Source of the DNA: an uncultured Flavobacteriales bacterium
GTDB lineage: Bacteria > Bacteroidota > Bacteroidia > Flavobacteriales > Flavobacteriaceae
DNA: 64,000 nucleotides
Reading direction: 5' to 3'
NCBI GenBank assembly: GCA_913063255.1
Contig: CAJXYJ010000001.1
Coordinates: 1 to 64,000, forward strand
Shown: positions 29,109 through 39,590 of the stretch, in pieces
How positions within the stretch are numbered: the first letter of the stretch is position 1
Layout: every line of letters starts with the position of its first letter
Made by a program: the position numbers and the translations under genes
The notes under the pieces: generated by a model
Told to the model about the DNA's origin: nothing
Databases searched by the model: none
The model's input: only the letters and a program-made list of their open reading frames with translations

Positions 29109-30029
29109 TTGTTTTCTAATAAATTAGATATAAAAAATCGTAAAATTCCTTTAGAAGAGTTTTTCGATTCAAATTGTTCTCTTTTTGTTAAAAGGGAAGA
29201 TAATTTACACCCTGATATTTCTGGAAATAAATATCGAAAATTAAAATATAATTTACTTGAAGCCAAAAAACTAGAAGAAAACACCCTTTTAACTTTTGGT
29301 GGTGCTTTTTCAAATCATATTTCAGCTGTTGCTGCAGCAGGAAAAGAATTTAATTTTAAAACTATTGGCGTAATAAGAGGGGAAGAATTAATTCATAAAA
29401 TAGAGTCGAACGCCACATTATCCTTTGCTGAAAAATGTGGAATGAAATTTCATTTTATTTCTAGGGAAGAATATCGGCAAAAAGAAGAAATTGAATTTAT
29501 TGAGAATTTGAAAAATATTTTTGGTAATTTTTATTTAATTCCAGAAGGAGGAACTAATAATTTAGCGATAAAGGGATGTGAAGAAATTCTAACAGCAATC
29601 GACAATGAATTTGATTATATCTGTTCTCCAGTTGGAACAGGCGGGACTTTAGCTGGTTTAATTAAATCTTCTCTACCACATCAAACTGTGATAGGATTTT
29701 CAGCATTAAAAGGAACATTCCAATCTTCAGAAATAGAAAAATATACTCCTAAAACTAATTATAAAATCATCGATGATTATTGTTTTGGAGGGTATGCTAA
29801 AATAGATGAGCAACTTATTCGTTTTATAAATAACTTTAAAGAAAAAACAAATATTCCCTTGGATCCAGTTTATACAGGAAAAATGTTATTTGGGATATTA
29901 GACCTTATAGATAAAGGAATGATAAAGCAAAATAGCCGTATTTTAGCAATCCACACTGGAGGCTTGCAAGGAATAATAGGAATGAATCAATTATTGAAAA
30001 AGAAAAATTTACCTCAAATAATATATTAA
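29109..30029 (+). CDS. PLP-dependent ACC deaminase / D-cysteine desulfhydrase family
   Basis: KREDNLHPDISGNKYRKLKYNL, FGGAFSNHISAVAAAG, PVGTGGTLAGL. Confidence 0.88.
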   Translation: MFSNKLDIKNRKIPLEEFFDSNCSLFVKREDNLHPDISGNKYRKLKYNLLEAKKLEENTLLTFGGAFSNHISAVAAAGKEFNFKTIGVIRGEELIHKIESNATLSFAEKCGMKFHFISREEYRQKEEIEFIENLKNIFGNFYLIPEGGTNNLAIKGCEEILTAIDNEFDYICSPVGTGGTLAGLIKSSLPHQTVIGFSALKGTFQSSEIEKYTPKTNYKIIDDYCFGGYAKIDEQLIRFINNFKEKTNIPLDPVYTGKMLFGILDLIDKGMIKQNSRILAIHTGGLQGIIGMNQLLKKKNLPQIIY

Positions 30030-30866
30030 ATGTTTCAAAATTTTATAAAATTATTTTTTATCACTATAATTTTGCTTAGTAGCTGTAAATCGAAAAAAAA
30101 GATTGCATCAAGTAACAATAAAACAAAACCAAAAACAGAACGTGTTGTAAAGAAACCTAAGTCAACAAATGCTAATAGTAAAATTACAACTACTAAAATT
30201 AAGCCCACTCCAAAAAACGCTTCTTATACCGAGATTGTAGCAATTTACATTGATAATTATAGTACAATTGCTAAAGAAGAAATGGTGCAATATGGTATTC
30301 CAGCAAGCATTACATTGGCACAAGGAATATTAGAAAGTGGTGCAGGAAGGGCAGAGTTAAGTAAAAAGTCGAACAATCATTTTGGAATTAAATGTCATAA
30401 AGGATGGACAGGAGAACGCGTATATCATGATGATGATGAATTGCAAGAATGTTTCAGAAAATATAAAGATCCAAAATATTCATTTAGAGATCATTCATTA
30501 TTTTTAACACAACGAAGTCGCTATGAAGATCTGTTTTCTTATAAAAAAGACGATTATAAATCTTGGGCAAAAGGATTGCGAAAAGCTGGATATGCTACAG
30601 ACCCTAAGTATCCTCAAAAATTAATTAGTATCGTGGAAAAGTATAAGCTTTATACTTTTGATGATGAAGTTTTAGGAAAGAAGTCTAAAAAGAAAAACAA
30701 AAATGACCCTAAAGTTAAAACCTATATTGTTGAAAAGGGAGATACGCTTTATAGCTTATCTAGAAAATTTAATGTTACTGTAGATTCCTTAAAAGAATAT
30801 AATGGTTTAGAATCTAATACAATTTCAATAGGACAAGAATTGTATATACATTTAATTAATAACTAA
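30030..30866 (+). CDS. Glucosaminidase-domain lipoprotein with C-terminal LysM
   Basis: Lipobox LLSSCKS; GIPASITLAQGILESGAGRAELSKKSNNHFGIKCH; LysM YIVEKGDTLYSLSRKFNVTVDSLKEYNGL. Confidence 0.92.
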   Translation: MFQNFIKLFFITIILLSSCKSKKKIASSNNKTKPKTERVVKKPKSTNANSKITTTKIKPTPKNASYTEIVAIYIDNYSTIAKEEMVQYGIPASITLAQGILESGAGRAELSKKSNNHFGIKCHKGWTGERVYHDDDELQECFRKYKDPKYSFRDHSLFLTQRSRYEDLFSYKKDDYKSWAKGLRKAGYATDPKYPQKLISIVEKYKLYTFDDEVLGKKSKKKNKNDPKVKTYIVEKGDTLYSLSRKFNVTVDSLKEYNGLESNTISIGQELYIHLINN

Positions 30867-30871
30867 AAATT

Positions 30872-30921
30872 ATTCCTATAAAAAAAGACTGTCTTAATAG
30901 ACAGTCTTTTTTTATAGGAAT
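30872..30921. terminator. Perfect 22-bp-stem bidirectional terminator
   Basis: attcctataaaaaaagactgtc - ttaata - gacagtctttttttataggaat. Confidence 0.93.
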
Positions 30922-30933
30922 AAGAAAAATAGT

Positions 30934-31284
30934 TTATTGCTCTAAAGAGCTAAGCCATTTAGCATATTGTTTTTCATTTAAAGTAGTTTTCATAGCTTTC
31001 ATAAAAACATCATCTGTTTTCTTTTTGTCTGCTGCTACTTGCGAATTATTAATGTCTTTTCCATTAACAAGCTTTCTGTAATTCACTTCTTTAGTAACAA
31101 AAGCTCTATATAATGTTCTACTTTGATCTCCAGATAAGCCTAATTGTGTTGTAAGTTCTGCAACTTGAGTTTTAGCAACAACTTCAGGTCTTGTTTCATC
31201 TTCTGATAAACTTTGAGCTGAAATAGTTTGTACGCTAAGCATCATTACAAATGCAAATGCAATAAGGGATAATAATTTTTTCAT
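30934..31284 (-). CDS. Small secreted hypothetical protein
   Basis: Signal peptide MKKLLSLIAFAFVMMLSVQTISAQ; helical remainder. Confidence 0.65.
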   Translation of the reverse strand: MKKLLSLIAFAFVMMLSVQTISAQSLSEDETRPEVVAKTQVAELTTQLGLSGDQSRTLYRAFVTKEVNYRKLVNGKDINNSQVAADKKKTDDVFMKAMKTTLNEKQYAKWLSSLEQ

Positions 31285-31361
31285 TTTATTTTAATTTAGG
31301 TTACTAATTTAATAATTTTAGATTCTATAATCCAAGAATTAAGCCAAAAAAGTTAATAAAA

Positions 31362-32393
31362 TTAATCTTCTATAGCTTCTAAGTATTCTAATAACATTAC
31401 TACAGCTTCATCATGTACCAAACTTCTACCTATTTGAGGCATCAAATATGTTGGTACAGTACTTTGAACTCGACTTTCAATTTGTCCTCTATGTGAGTAA
31501 ATACCAGTGGTTTCGAAATCGGTTTCAAGTCTGAAATCTAATAAAAATCCTGTAGGGACATATCCTCCTGGTAAATGACAATGCGCACAATTAATATCGA
31601 TATAGCCTCTTCCTCTTTCAAAAATATCGAAATTAGCTTCATCTTCCCAGTCTGGTAATACTGTTACTTCTGAAACATCTGACAATCCTTCTAGTAATCC
31701 TTCATTAATAAAAAATTGCAATTGATTCATATTGATTTCACCATTTTGTGGATTGAAATTCATATTTCTCAATTTTGGCCCAATTGGCACTTTTTCCTCA
31801 TAAATATGATGACAAGTGATGCAATCATCATTTGCTGGAATTTGATAGGTAATATCTTGTGTAATTCCTTCTGCATTTAAATAACTGATTGAAACTTGAC
31901 TGCTATTATCGGTATAAATTGCATCCGTCTGATCCTCATTCCATTTGTAATTTCCTATCTTCCATGTGCCTTCGGTCTTTATTAAAACGCGTGTTTCAAT
32001 AATTATTTTATTTGAAGAGGTATTGCTTTCATCTTCATAATAATAAAATGTTTTTGAAATTAAGGTGTTGTCAGGAAAATCGGGTAAATTACTACTTCCA
32101 TTATACTGCATTGCTTCTCCTTCTGGTAGGCGTAGGAGTCTTTGTTTATGTGCGTAATCTGTAAAAAGCTTGCTGTTTAACTCAAATAAATGAACATCTT
32201 CAGCAGGAGTTAAATCAGATAATAATCCACCATAAACTCCCATGTCTGATAAATTAGTTTCGAAAGTTAATGGGATTATAGGATCTGGTTCGCCATCGTC
32301 TGTAGCAACATATCCATCATCATCACTTCCGCAAGAAGTTGTTATTAAAGCCAATACAGATAAGCCTAGAATAAAATACTTTTTCATTTTCAT
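31362..32393 (-). CDS. SO2930-like diheme c-type cytochrome lipoprotein
   Basis: Two CxxCH motifs (DDCITCHHIY, DINCAHCHLPGG); lipobox TTSCGSD. Confidence 0.78.
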   Translation of the reverse strand: MKMKKYFILGLSVLALITTSCGSDDDGYVATDDGEPDPIIPLTFETNLSDMGVYGGLLSDLTPAEDVHLFELNSKLFTDYAHKQRLLRLPEGEAMQYNGSSNLPDFPDNTLISKTFYYYEDESNTSSNKIIIETRVLIKTEGTWKIGNYKWNEDQTDAIYTDNSSQVSISYLNAEGITQDITYQIPANDDCITCHHIYEEKVPIGPKLRNMNFNPQNGEINMNQLQFFINEGLLEGLSDVSEVTVLPDWEDEANFDIFERGRGYIDINCAHCHLPGGYVPTGFLLDFRLETDFETTGIYSHRGQIESRVQSTVPTYLMPQIGRSLVHDEAVVMLLEYLEAIED

Positions 32394-32568
32394 TAAATTT
32401 TCGCCTAAAATACAAATTTGAAATAAACGAAAGCAGTTTTTAGAAATATTTAAGAGTTTCCTTTAAAGATTTTATTAAAGGTATTGCGTTATTTTAAAAT
32501 TAGGGTCTTGATAATTTTTAATTAAAATGGTTTGCATTTTAACCAACGGATATTTTGTGCTAAGAAAA

Positions 32569-32904
32569 TTATTTAAGGATTCGACTTAATCCATTGAAAA
32601 GATTTTTTTCTAATATTTCATAAGATCCGTCAGATAGAAACAATTCTTTTATTTCGTTGAATAAAGTTTCTTTTTCATCTTTTGAGTAGCCATGCTTCTC
32701 CATAGAATAAAGCATTTTTTGTATACTTTCATAATCGCTACTCTTAGTCACTTCAAATTGAATTTTCTCAAAATGATCTATTTTAATTTTTGACTTAATA
32801 TAATCTGTTTCTTGTTTTGATACTACAAAATCAGCTTGTGAACAATACATTAATATATATGCTTTTAACTCATCTTTTGACCAGTTCGTTTCAAATTCAT
32901 TCAT
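32569..32904 (-). CDS. Hypothetical protein, TerB-like appearance
   Basis: Acidic all-helical 111 aa; no decisive motif. Confidence 0.5.
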   Translation of the reverse strand: MNEFETNWSKDELKAYILMYCSQADFVVSKQETDYIKSKIKIDHFEKIQFEVTKSSDYESIQKMLYSMEKHGYSKDEKETLFNEIKELFLSDGSYEILEKNLFNGLSRILK

Positions 32905-33149
32905 TTTTTAAAATTTTAAATAAGGATTAATTAACATCAATAAGCTATATAGTATTATAGCATAATAATATTCATAAAATTAATGCTTTTTGTTTAATCT
33001 GAATTAAATAATCTTACTAATTTACTTTATTAATCAATGTTATGATTAGGTTATCTATTAATAGGGCAATAAATTTGAAACCGTAAAATAAAAAGAAAAA
33101 AGAGAGTGCCTAAAAGTGATAGATGAAGAATGACTCCTTAAATAAAAAA

Positions 33150-34463
33150 TTACGGTCTTCTATTCTTCTTTAATTTTGAGTTTATAGCAAAAAAAACTAC
33201 AGTTAGAAATATGATGGACAAACCTACAGCAATCATTTTATTTAATGATAAATTAGAAAGGAACCAAAGGATGGCGATTGAGGATAATATAGGAATAGTA
33301 GCTCCTCCAGGAATTCTAAAGGATTTTGAATCTGTATTATAACGATCTTTTCTTCTTAATTTAATAACAGCAATAGATATCCCTAACGCGATAAGTAATG
33401 AAGTTGCACTAGAAAGGATGGCCAATTCCTTAAATCCCCCAGCAATGGAAAATAAAAAGCATAAACTGGCATAAACTATAATCGAAATATGCGGTGTTAA
33501 GTATTTAGAATGAATATCAGATAATTTTTTAATTGGAATTACTTGATCTAATGAAGCTGCAAAAAAGATTCTTGGAGTACTTAAAACCTTAGAACTTACA
33601 TTTCCAAACATAGAAACAGCAGCCCCTATGGTTAGTAGGGTGAAACCAATAGGACCTATAATTTTATTTGCAACTTCTCCTAAAGGGTTTTCAATAAATA
33701 AAGGTAATGTATCTCCCAAGACTCCTTGTGCTACAGTTTGGATAATTATATATATTATCAATATAATTAAGGTGCTTAAAAGAATAGCACGAGGAATTGT
33801 TTTTTGAGGATTTTTAACTTCTCCATTTACCGAAAGAGCCGATCCAGCGCCTGAAAAGGCAAAGAAAAGGATAAGAGAAGTTGTGCCAATTTGCTGAAGT
33901 GATGGAGCTGTTTCCCATTGTAGATTCACTAAGGAAACGTCTTTAAATCCAATTAATACAAGTAATAATAGAGGACTAAGCTTTATTAGGGTAATCATTT
34001 TAACAAGCCCAACTCCTTTTTTAAGTCCGAGGATATTTATATAAGCCAATCCGCCAAACAGGAAAAGAAAAAATAGAACCTTAATAAAAGGGTTTTCATG
34101 GATTTGAAATATTTGAGATATAATATTAATAATTGCATTTGCAACTGCTGCTGTTCCAGTAATGTTTGAGAATAAAAATAGAATAGCAGTTAAGAATCCA
34201 GCATAATGACCAAAAGACCTTTCTATATATGTATAAACGCCACCGGTAGCTGTAATCTTGCTTCCAACTTCTGCAAAACATAACATAATTAATGTGATTA
34301 AAACCCCACAAAATATATAAGCTAAAATACTTGCAGCTCCAAGATCTGCAGCAACAATAGCTGGCAATACAAATATTCCTGCTCCAATTATAATATTAAT
34401 GATGTTTGCACTTAAACCTATAAGTCCGATTTCTCTTTTTAAACTTTTCTTAGGATCATTCAT
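33150..34463 (-). CDS. APC-family amino acid permease
   Basis: LSANIINIIIGAGIFVLPAIVAADLG plus about 12 TM segments. Confidence 0.9.
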   Translation of the reverse strand: MNDPKKSLKREIGLIGLSANIINIIIGAGIFVLPAIVAADLGAASILAYIFCGVLITLIMLCFAEVGSKITATGGVYTYIERSFGHYAGFLTAILFLFSNITGTAAVANAIINIISQIFQIHENPFIKVLFFLFLFGGLAYINILGLKKGVGLVKMITLIKLSPLLLLVLIGFKDVSLVNLQWETAPSLQQIGTTSLILFFAFSGAGSALSVNGEVKNPQKTIPRAILLSTLIILIIYIIIQTVAQGVLGDTLPLFIENPLGEVANKIIGPIGFTLLTIGAAVSMFGNVSSKVLSTPRIFFAASLDQVIPIKKLSDIHSKYLTPHISIIVYASLCFLFSIAGGFKELAILSSATSLLIALGISIAVIKLRRKDRYNTDSKSFRIPGGATIPILSSIAILWFLSNLSLNKMIAVGLSIIFLTVVFFAINSKLKKNRRP

Positions 34464-34750
34464 TAGGGTAAGATATAAATATTATTTAAAGCAATAGTTC
34501 TTCGTTTATTAATTAGAGGCAATTTATAATCTAATAATCGCCATTTTTAGATTATAAAAAGTAGCACATCTCCTATTATTTTCGACTAGCGAAAATAAAA
34601 AAAGGGTAATCATGTTTTGTGATATATTTTTCATATAAATCATTCCTTTAATTTATAATTCACTTATATTAATTACTCAACTTTAGATAGTTATAATAAC
34701 TTGTAATATTAATTGTATATTTATATTCTAATTATATTTTATTTCAATAA

Positions 34751-35611
34751 ATGGATTCTGAGTTAATTTTTGTGAGTTATTCAAGTAAGGATAGACCGTT
34801 TGCTTTAGAATTCAGTCAGGAATTAGAACTTTTAGGTGCCAATATTTGGATCGATCAAAATAGTATACAGCTGGGTCAGAATTGGGATAATGCTATAGAA
34901 GATGCCTTAGAGACTGCAGACACATTTTTACTCCTAATCTCACCCACGGCAGTAGATTCTCAAAACGTTCAGGACGAAGTATCCATTGCAAAAGAAAATA
35001 ATAAGAAACTTATCCCAGTATTAATTATGCCTTGTGAACTTCCAATGCGTTGGAAACGACTACAATTTGCCGACCTTACAAAAAATGCAGACAAGGCAAT
35101 AAAAGATATAGTGGATGAGCTTGGTTTGCAATTGGAAGCAACTTCAAATTTAAAAAACGTTTTGTCATTAATTGGCTTGTCAGAAATGTCTCCAGATCAA
35201 ATAGTAAAGAATTCTGATAAACAAAAAATGTCTGAGCAAAAATTAGAAGACGAATTGGAACATCTGTTAATTTCAAATGAGGAAATTGATAGCGCTATTG
35301 TTATGCATAAAAAGGGAATTAAAAAAAGTAAACAACTTATGGTAATGGTAGTTCTTGGAAGTTTAATTTTATTAAGTGTATTATTATTTATTGATATAGC
35401 ATTTCCTTTATGGATGATAATAATAGGATGTTTGTCTATAAATTTATTAGCTATAAGACCAGTTGCAAGCATTAGGAAGCGAGATGGGAATATTGATCTT
35501 ATGGATCTTTTAAAACTTAAAAGAGATCGCTTAGTTAGAATTATAAATAAATTGAACGAAAAAGAAATTGAAAACTTTAATCAAGAATTCTTTGATTATA
35601 TTAAAATTTAA
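34751..35611 (+). CDS. TIR-domain protein with C-terminal two-TM module
   Basis: ELIFVSYSSKDRPFALEFSQELELLGANIWIDQNSIQLGQNWDNAIEDALETADTFLLLISPTAVDSQNVQDEVSIAKENNKKLIPVLI; TMs MVMVVLGSLILLSVLLFIDIAFPLWMIIIGCLSINLLAI. Confidence 0.88.
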   Translation: MDSELIFVSYSSKDRPFALEFSQELELLGANIWIDQNSIQLGQNWDNAIEDALETADTFLLLISPTAVDSQNVQDEVSIAKENNKKLIPVLIMPCELPMRWKRLQFADLTKNADKAIKDIVDELGLQLEATSNLKNVLSLIGLSEMSPDQIVKNSDKQKMSEQKLEDELEHLLISNEEIDSAIVMHKKGIKKSKQLMVMVVLGSLILLSVLLFIDIAFPLWMIIIGCLSINLLAIRPVASIRKRDGNIDLMDLLKLKRDRLVRIINKLNEKEIENFNQEFFDYIKI

Positions 35612-35623
35612 AACATTATTTCA

Positions 35624-36295
35624 ATGAAACGCATTGACGATAAAATAAAGGAAATTGAGAAAAAGGATAAAAAATATCGCATACTCTATATATTATTTAT
35701 AATTTCTATTGTCTCATTCATGGCTTATGTCTTTAATAGTGAGAAAAAAATAAAAACACAGAGCAAGACCATAGTTAGTCAGACCGATACCATTAACTAT
35801 ACGAAAGAGCAACTAAAGTATAAGAATGATTCACTTATAAAGGTTGTAGAAAAGCTTAAAAATAGTTTGACGCCAGAAAGGTATTGGGTAGATGTTAAAA
35901 ATATTGGCACTGCAAAAGCTTATATAAACTATGTATCTGCCGATGACCGAAGGATTAAAATTAATTATCGTCCTGAGGCAATAGTAAAAATTGAATACCC
36001 GTCGACAAAGGGAACCATAGGCTGGTTGTATATCGGAAATAAGAGTGGTGATAAATTAGTGAAAGGAATATGTACAATTGGTTGGCGTAATGATGATCAA
36101 GATGTCAATCCAAAAGACATACCCATAAAAGGTGATATATTAGAACTTAATGGTTCAAGCAGGTATATTTACTCTAGTTTTAGAAACGCAAAAAAAAGCA
36201 ATAAAAAAAAGGGTTCTTGGCCAGTTGATGATAAAGCATATGTTTTGGATATTAAAACAGATGGTCCAGCAGTTTATATTAAAATTAAATTTTAA
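35624..36295 (+). CDS. Single-TM hypothetical protein co-transcribed with the TIR gene
   Basis: Starts 12 bp after the TIR gene; N-terminal TM (ILYILFIISIVSFMAYVF), coiled region, globular C-terminal domain. Confidence 0.72.
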   Translation: MKRIDDKIKEIEKKDKKYRILYILFIISIVSFMAYVFNSEKKIKTQSKTIVSQTDTINYTKEQLKYKNDSLIKVVEKLKNSLTPERYWVDVKNIGTAKAYINYVSADDRRIKINYRPEAIVKIEYPSTKGTIGWLYIGNKSGDKLVKGICTIGWRNDDQDVNPKDIPIKGDILELNGSSRYIYSSFRNAKKSNKKKGSWPVDDKAYVLDIKTDGPAVYIKIKF

Positions 36296-36360
36296 CCTCT
36301 AATGGTTAGATTGATTTTTAGTGACCATAATTTAGGAAGTGATTTGCGACTTAAAAGCAT

Positions 36361-36393
36361 AAAAAAAGGATTTACTGTTAGGTAAACCCTTTT
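36361..36393 (-). terminator. Cassette terminator hairpin, copy 1
   Basis: Minus strand AAAAGGGTTTACCTAACAGTAAATCCTTTTTTT downstream of the 36427 gene. Confidence 0.75.
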
Positions 36394-36426
36394 ATTAAGA
36401 TAAGATTCTAACTAAAGTTAGAATGA

Positions 36427-36933
36427 CTATTCAGCTGTTAAATTTGAATTGAAAATATCTCTAAAAAATTTCCATTTCCCGTCAACTTTTTTCCATAGTA
36501 CCAAATATTTTCCATGATCCACTTCATCCTCTCCAACAAACAACGAATATTCTCCTTCTTCTGTAATAAGGTCTTCAGTACCCCAAACTTCTATGGTTCT
36601 AAGGTCAGCACCTGTAATACCTGAATTAATTATTCCTGAAAAAGTAGATTGAATATTGTTTTTTCCAATAATGGCAGGAGCCCCAGTCATCATAAACTTA
36701 GCATCTTGTGTATATAAATTGGCTATTGCAACGGAGTCTGCCGCCGCAATAAGGGTCGCTAATTCTTTTTCAGCAGCTACGATTTCTGCTTTTGCAGTTG
36801 TCAAATCAAATGTAGACTCAACAACAGCTTTAACTTCTGTGGTTTTTTCTGCTTTTTCATTACAGCAAGCTGTTGAAGAAATAACTAATATAGTTATTAT
36901 AATAAGCGATAAAAGGTTTGTTATTTTTTTCAT
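36427..36933 (-). CDS. DUF4440/SnoaL-like lipoprotein
   Basis: Lipobox STACCN; ADSVAIANLYTQDAKFMMTGAPAIIGKNNIQSTF. Confidence 0.78.
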   Translation of the reverse strand: MKKITNLLSLIIITILVISSTACCNEKAEKTTEVKAVVESTFDLTTAKAEIVAAEKELATLIAAADSVAIANLYTQDAKFMMTGAPAIIGKNNIQSTFSGIINSGITGADLRTIEVWGTEDLITEEGEYSLFVGEDEVDHGKYLVLWKKVDGKWKFFRDIFNSNLTAE

Positions 36934-37278
36934 TTTGTGTTAATTTAAATTGCCTACTCTATTCGGTTTTCAGCTTCTCCGTTAATGTAATATTTAATAT
37001 TTTAAATCAAAGTTATTCTGTCTTTCACGTTTTTGTATGATGCTGGTATTAATCCACTTGTATTTTATTTTTAAATATTCCTTAAAGTTAATGATTTTTT
37101 TTATTCAAACTAAAATGAATTATTGTAAACCAAAAAAAGGTCTATCCTTAAGTAAACTATTTTATCTTATCTTTAATTTTTATATTTCTATGGTGTCCCG
37201 TTTTACAGTATATCTGAAACAAATGCTTCAAGAGACCGTCTGTATGGAATACTCTTAATCTTAATTAAAAAAACAGTT

Positions 37279-39438
37279 ATGAAATATTTATTCTCTCCGC
37301 TTATTTTAATTCTATTCATTTTCAATTTGAGTTATTCACAAGATATTACTGGAGATTGGTATGGCCTAAGAGAATACCCAGATCGACCTATTCGTATGGT
37401 AATGCATATATCGAATGATGCCGCTAATGTAACGGCGAATTACGATAGCCCAGATAACGATATATTTGGCATTGCGCTAGATTCTGTGAGCTATGTAGGC
37501 AATAGCTTGTATTTTAGATATAAAGCTGCCAATGTCTCCTTTCGGGGTATAGTAGATTTAAAGTCTCAGACCATTACAGGAATTTATTATCATAGTCAGG
37601 GCGAATTATTTCTCACCTTAGACAGAAATCCAATTCCAACCCCAAAAAATGGCTTGGCTTATTTAAAGGAAACTTATGATAAAAAAGAAGTTTATATCCC
37701 TATGCGTGATGGAAAAAAACTGTTTACTTCTATCTATACACCTAAAGATAGCTCTGAACCTTCTCCCATCTTACTTTGGCGTACCCCTTATAATAGTGAA
37801 AATTCTGAAGAAAGTTATTCGGGAAGGTTATTATCGATGACCCATTTTTTAAATGAAGGATATACCATAGTGTACCAGGATAACCGAGGAAGGTTTATGA
37901 GTGAAGGAGAATTTGTCGATGTTCGTCCTTATATTCCGAACAAAAAAGACAATGAAATAGATGAAAATAGTGATACTTATGATACCATCGAATGGCTGAT
38001 TAACAATGTAGATAACAATAATGGGAAGGTTGGAATATTAGGAATTTCCTATCCTGGGTTTTATTCCACTATGGCCTTACCAGATGCACATCCTGCTTTA
38101 AAGGCGTCTTCTCCACAGGCACCAGTAACCGATTGGTTTATAGGGGATGACTGGCATCATAATGGTGCATTTTTATTGATGGATGCCTTTAATTTTTATT
38201 CTTCTGTAGGCGTTCCAAGACCAGAACTAACCAGAGAATGGCCCCCTAATTTCGATTATAAAAATAGCGACAACTATGATTTTTATAAGGATATTGGTCC
38301 GATTAAGAATGTGCGAAAAAAGTTTTTTGGGGATAGTATTCAATTTTGGAATGATCTAATGGCGCATCCAAATTATGATGAATTTTGGAAAGTTCGAAAT
38401 GTACTTCCACATCTCACAAATATTAAACCTGCCGTTTTAGTGGTTGGGGGTTGGTTTGATGCCGAGGATCTTTTTGGTCCATTAAAAACATATGAGGCCA
38501 TTGAAACTCAAAATGCAGACAATGAAAACCGATTGGTGATGGGACCTTGGTCTCATGGGCAGTGGTCTGATTCCAATGCAGAAAATCTTGGAAATATTCA
38601 CTTTGGAAGTAATACTGCCGATTATTTTAGAGAAATAGAATTGCAATTTTTTAATTATTATTTAAAGAATAAAGGGAAAATGAATATTCCTGAAGCTTCA
38701 ATTTTTATTACTGGCAGTAATGAATGGAAGTCATTTGATAGCTGGCCACCAGTAAATGTAGAACATAAAAATTTGTATTTAGATTGTAATGAAAGCCTTT
38801 CCTTCGAAGTATCTACTTCAGAAGATTGCTATGAGGAATATGTGGTAGACCCGAGCAGACCTGTGCCCTATACAGAAGATGTTCATTTACGTCGAACTAG
38901 AGAATATTTAACCGATGACCAGCGATTTGCAAGTCGCAGGCCCGATGTGATGGTTTACCAGACAGAAATTTTAGACGAAGCGATTACTGTGGTCGGACCT
39001 TTGGAAGTCAGTTTTTTTGTAAGTACTACAGGAATGGATGCTGATTATGTGGTAAAAATAATTGATGTCTTTCCCGACCAAATGGATGATTATCCAGAAA
39101 ATGACAAGGAGGTGCCTATGGGAGGCTATCAAATGTTGGTACGAGGAGAAGTATTACGAGGGAAATTTAGAAATAGTTTTGAAACACCCGAGCCTTTTGT
39201 TTCAGGTAAAGTGACTGAGGTGTCGTTTACCATACCAGACCTAGCACACCAATTTAAAGAAGGACATAAAATTATGATTCAGGTACAAAATTCTTGGTTT
39301 CCATTGGTGGATATCAACCCACAGAAATTTTTAAACATTTATGAAGCGGACGAAGAAGATTTTATAGAAGCCACACATCGCATTTATCACGATGTAGAAA
39401 GGCCTTCTAAAATTGGAATACGTATTTTAAAAGACTAG
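37279..39438 (+). CDS. CocE/NonD-family (X-Pro dipeptidyl-peptidase S15-like) hydrolase
   Basis: VYIPMRDGKKLFTSIYTPKD, GILGISYPGFYSTMALPDAHPALKASSPQAPVTDW; C-terminal jelly-roll region. Confidence 0.9.
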   Translation: MKYLFSPLILILFIFNLSYSQDITGDWYGLREYPDRPIRMVMHISNDAANVTANYDSPDNDIFGIALDSVSYVGNSLYFRYKAANVSFRGIVDLKSQTITGIYYHSQGELFLTLDRNPIPTPKNGLAYLKETYDKKEVYIPMRDGKKLFTSIYTPKDSSEPSPILLWRTPYNSENSEESYSGRLLSMTHFLNEGYTIVYQDNRGRFMSEGEFVDVRPYIPNKKDNEIDENSDTYDTIEWLINNVDNNNGKVGILGISYPGFYSTMALPDAHPALKASSPQAPVTDWFIGDDWHHNGAFLLMDAFNFYSSVGVPRPELTREWPPNFDYKNSDNYDFYKDIGPIKNVRKKFFGDSIQFWNDLMAHPNYDEFWKVRNVLPHLTNIKPAVLVVGGWFDAEDLFGPLKTYEAIETQNADNENRLVMGPWSHGQWSDSNAENLGNIHFGSNTADYFREIELQFFNYYLKNKGKMNIPEASIFITGSNEWKSFDSWPPVNVEHKNLYLDCNESLSFEVSTSEDCYEEYVVDPSRPVPYTEDVHLRRTREYLTDDQRFASRRPDVMVYQTEILDEAITVVGPLEVSFFVSTTGMDADYVVKIIDVFPDQMDDYPENDKEVPMGGYQMLVRGEVLRGKFRNSFETPEPFVSGKVTEVSFTIPDLAHQFKEGHKIMIQVQNSWFPLVDINPQKFLNIYEADEEDFIEATHRIYHDVERPSKIGIRILKD

Positions 39439-39503
39439 TTATTTATATTATGAGATACCTCATTCCATTCGGAATGACAAATCAACTTTTATATCACCTT
39501 CAC

Positions 39504-39590
39504 AATTAAACCATCCTCGGTTTTATTCACCTAAACAATTCCGTGATTTGTAAGACCTTTAATAGTCTTATTCCTCTACTATTACTTAAT
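39504..39590 (-). pseudogene. Degenerate 3' remnant of the 70-aa wHTH-like ORF
   Basis: Minus strand GGATTAAGTAATAG..GAATAAGACTATTAAAGGTCTTACAAATCACGGAATTG..GTGAATAAAACCGAGGATGGTTTAATTGTG matches the 51609/60885 genes. Confidence 0.8.
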
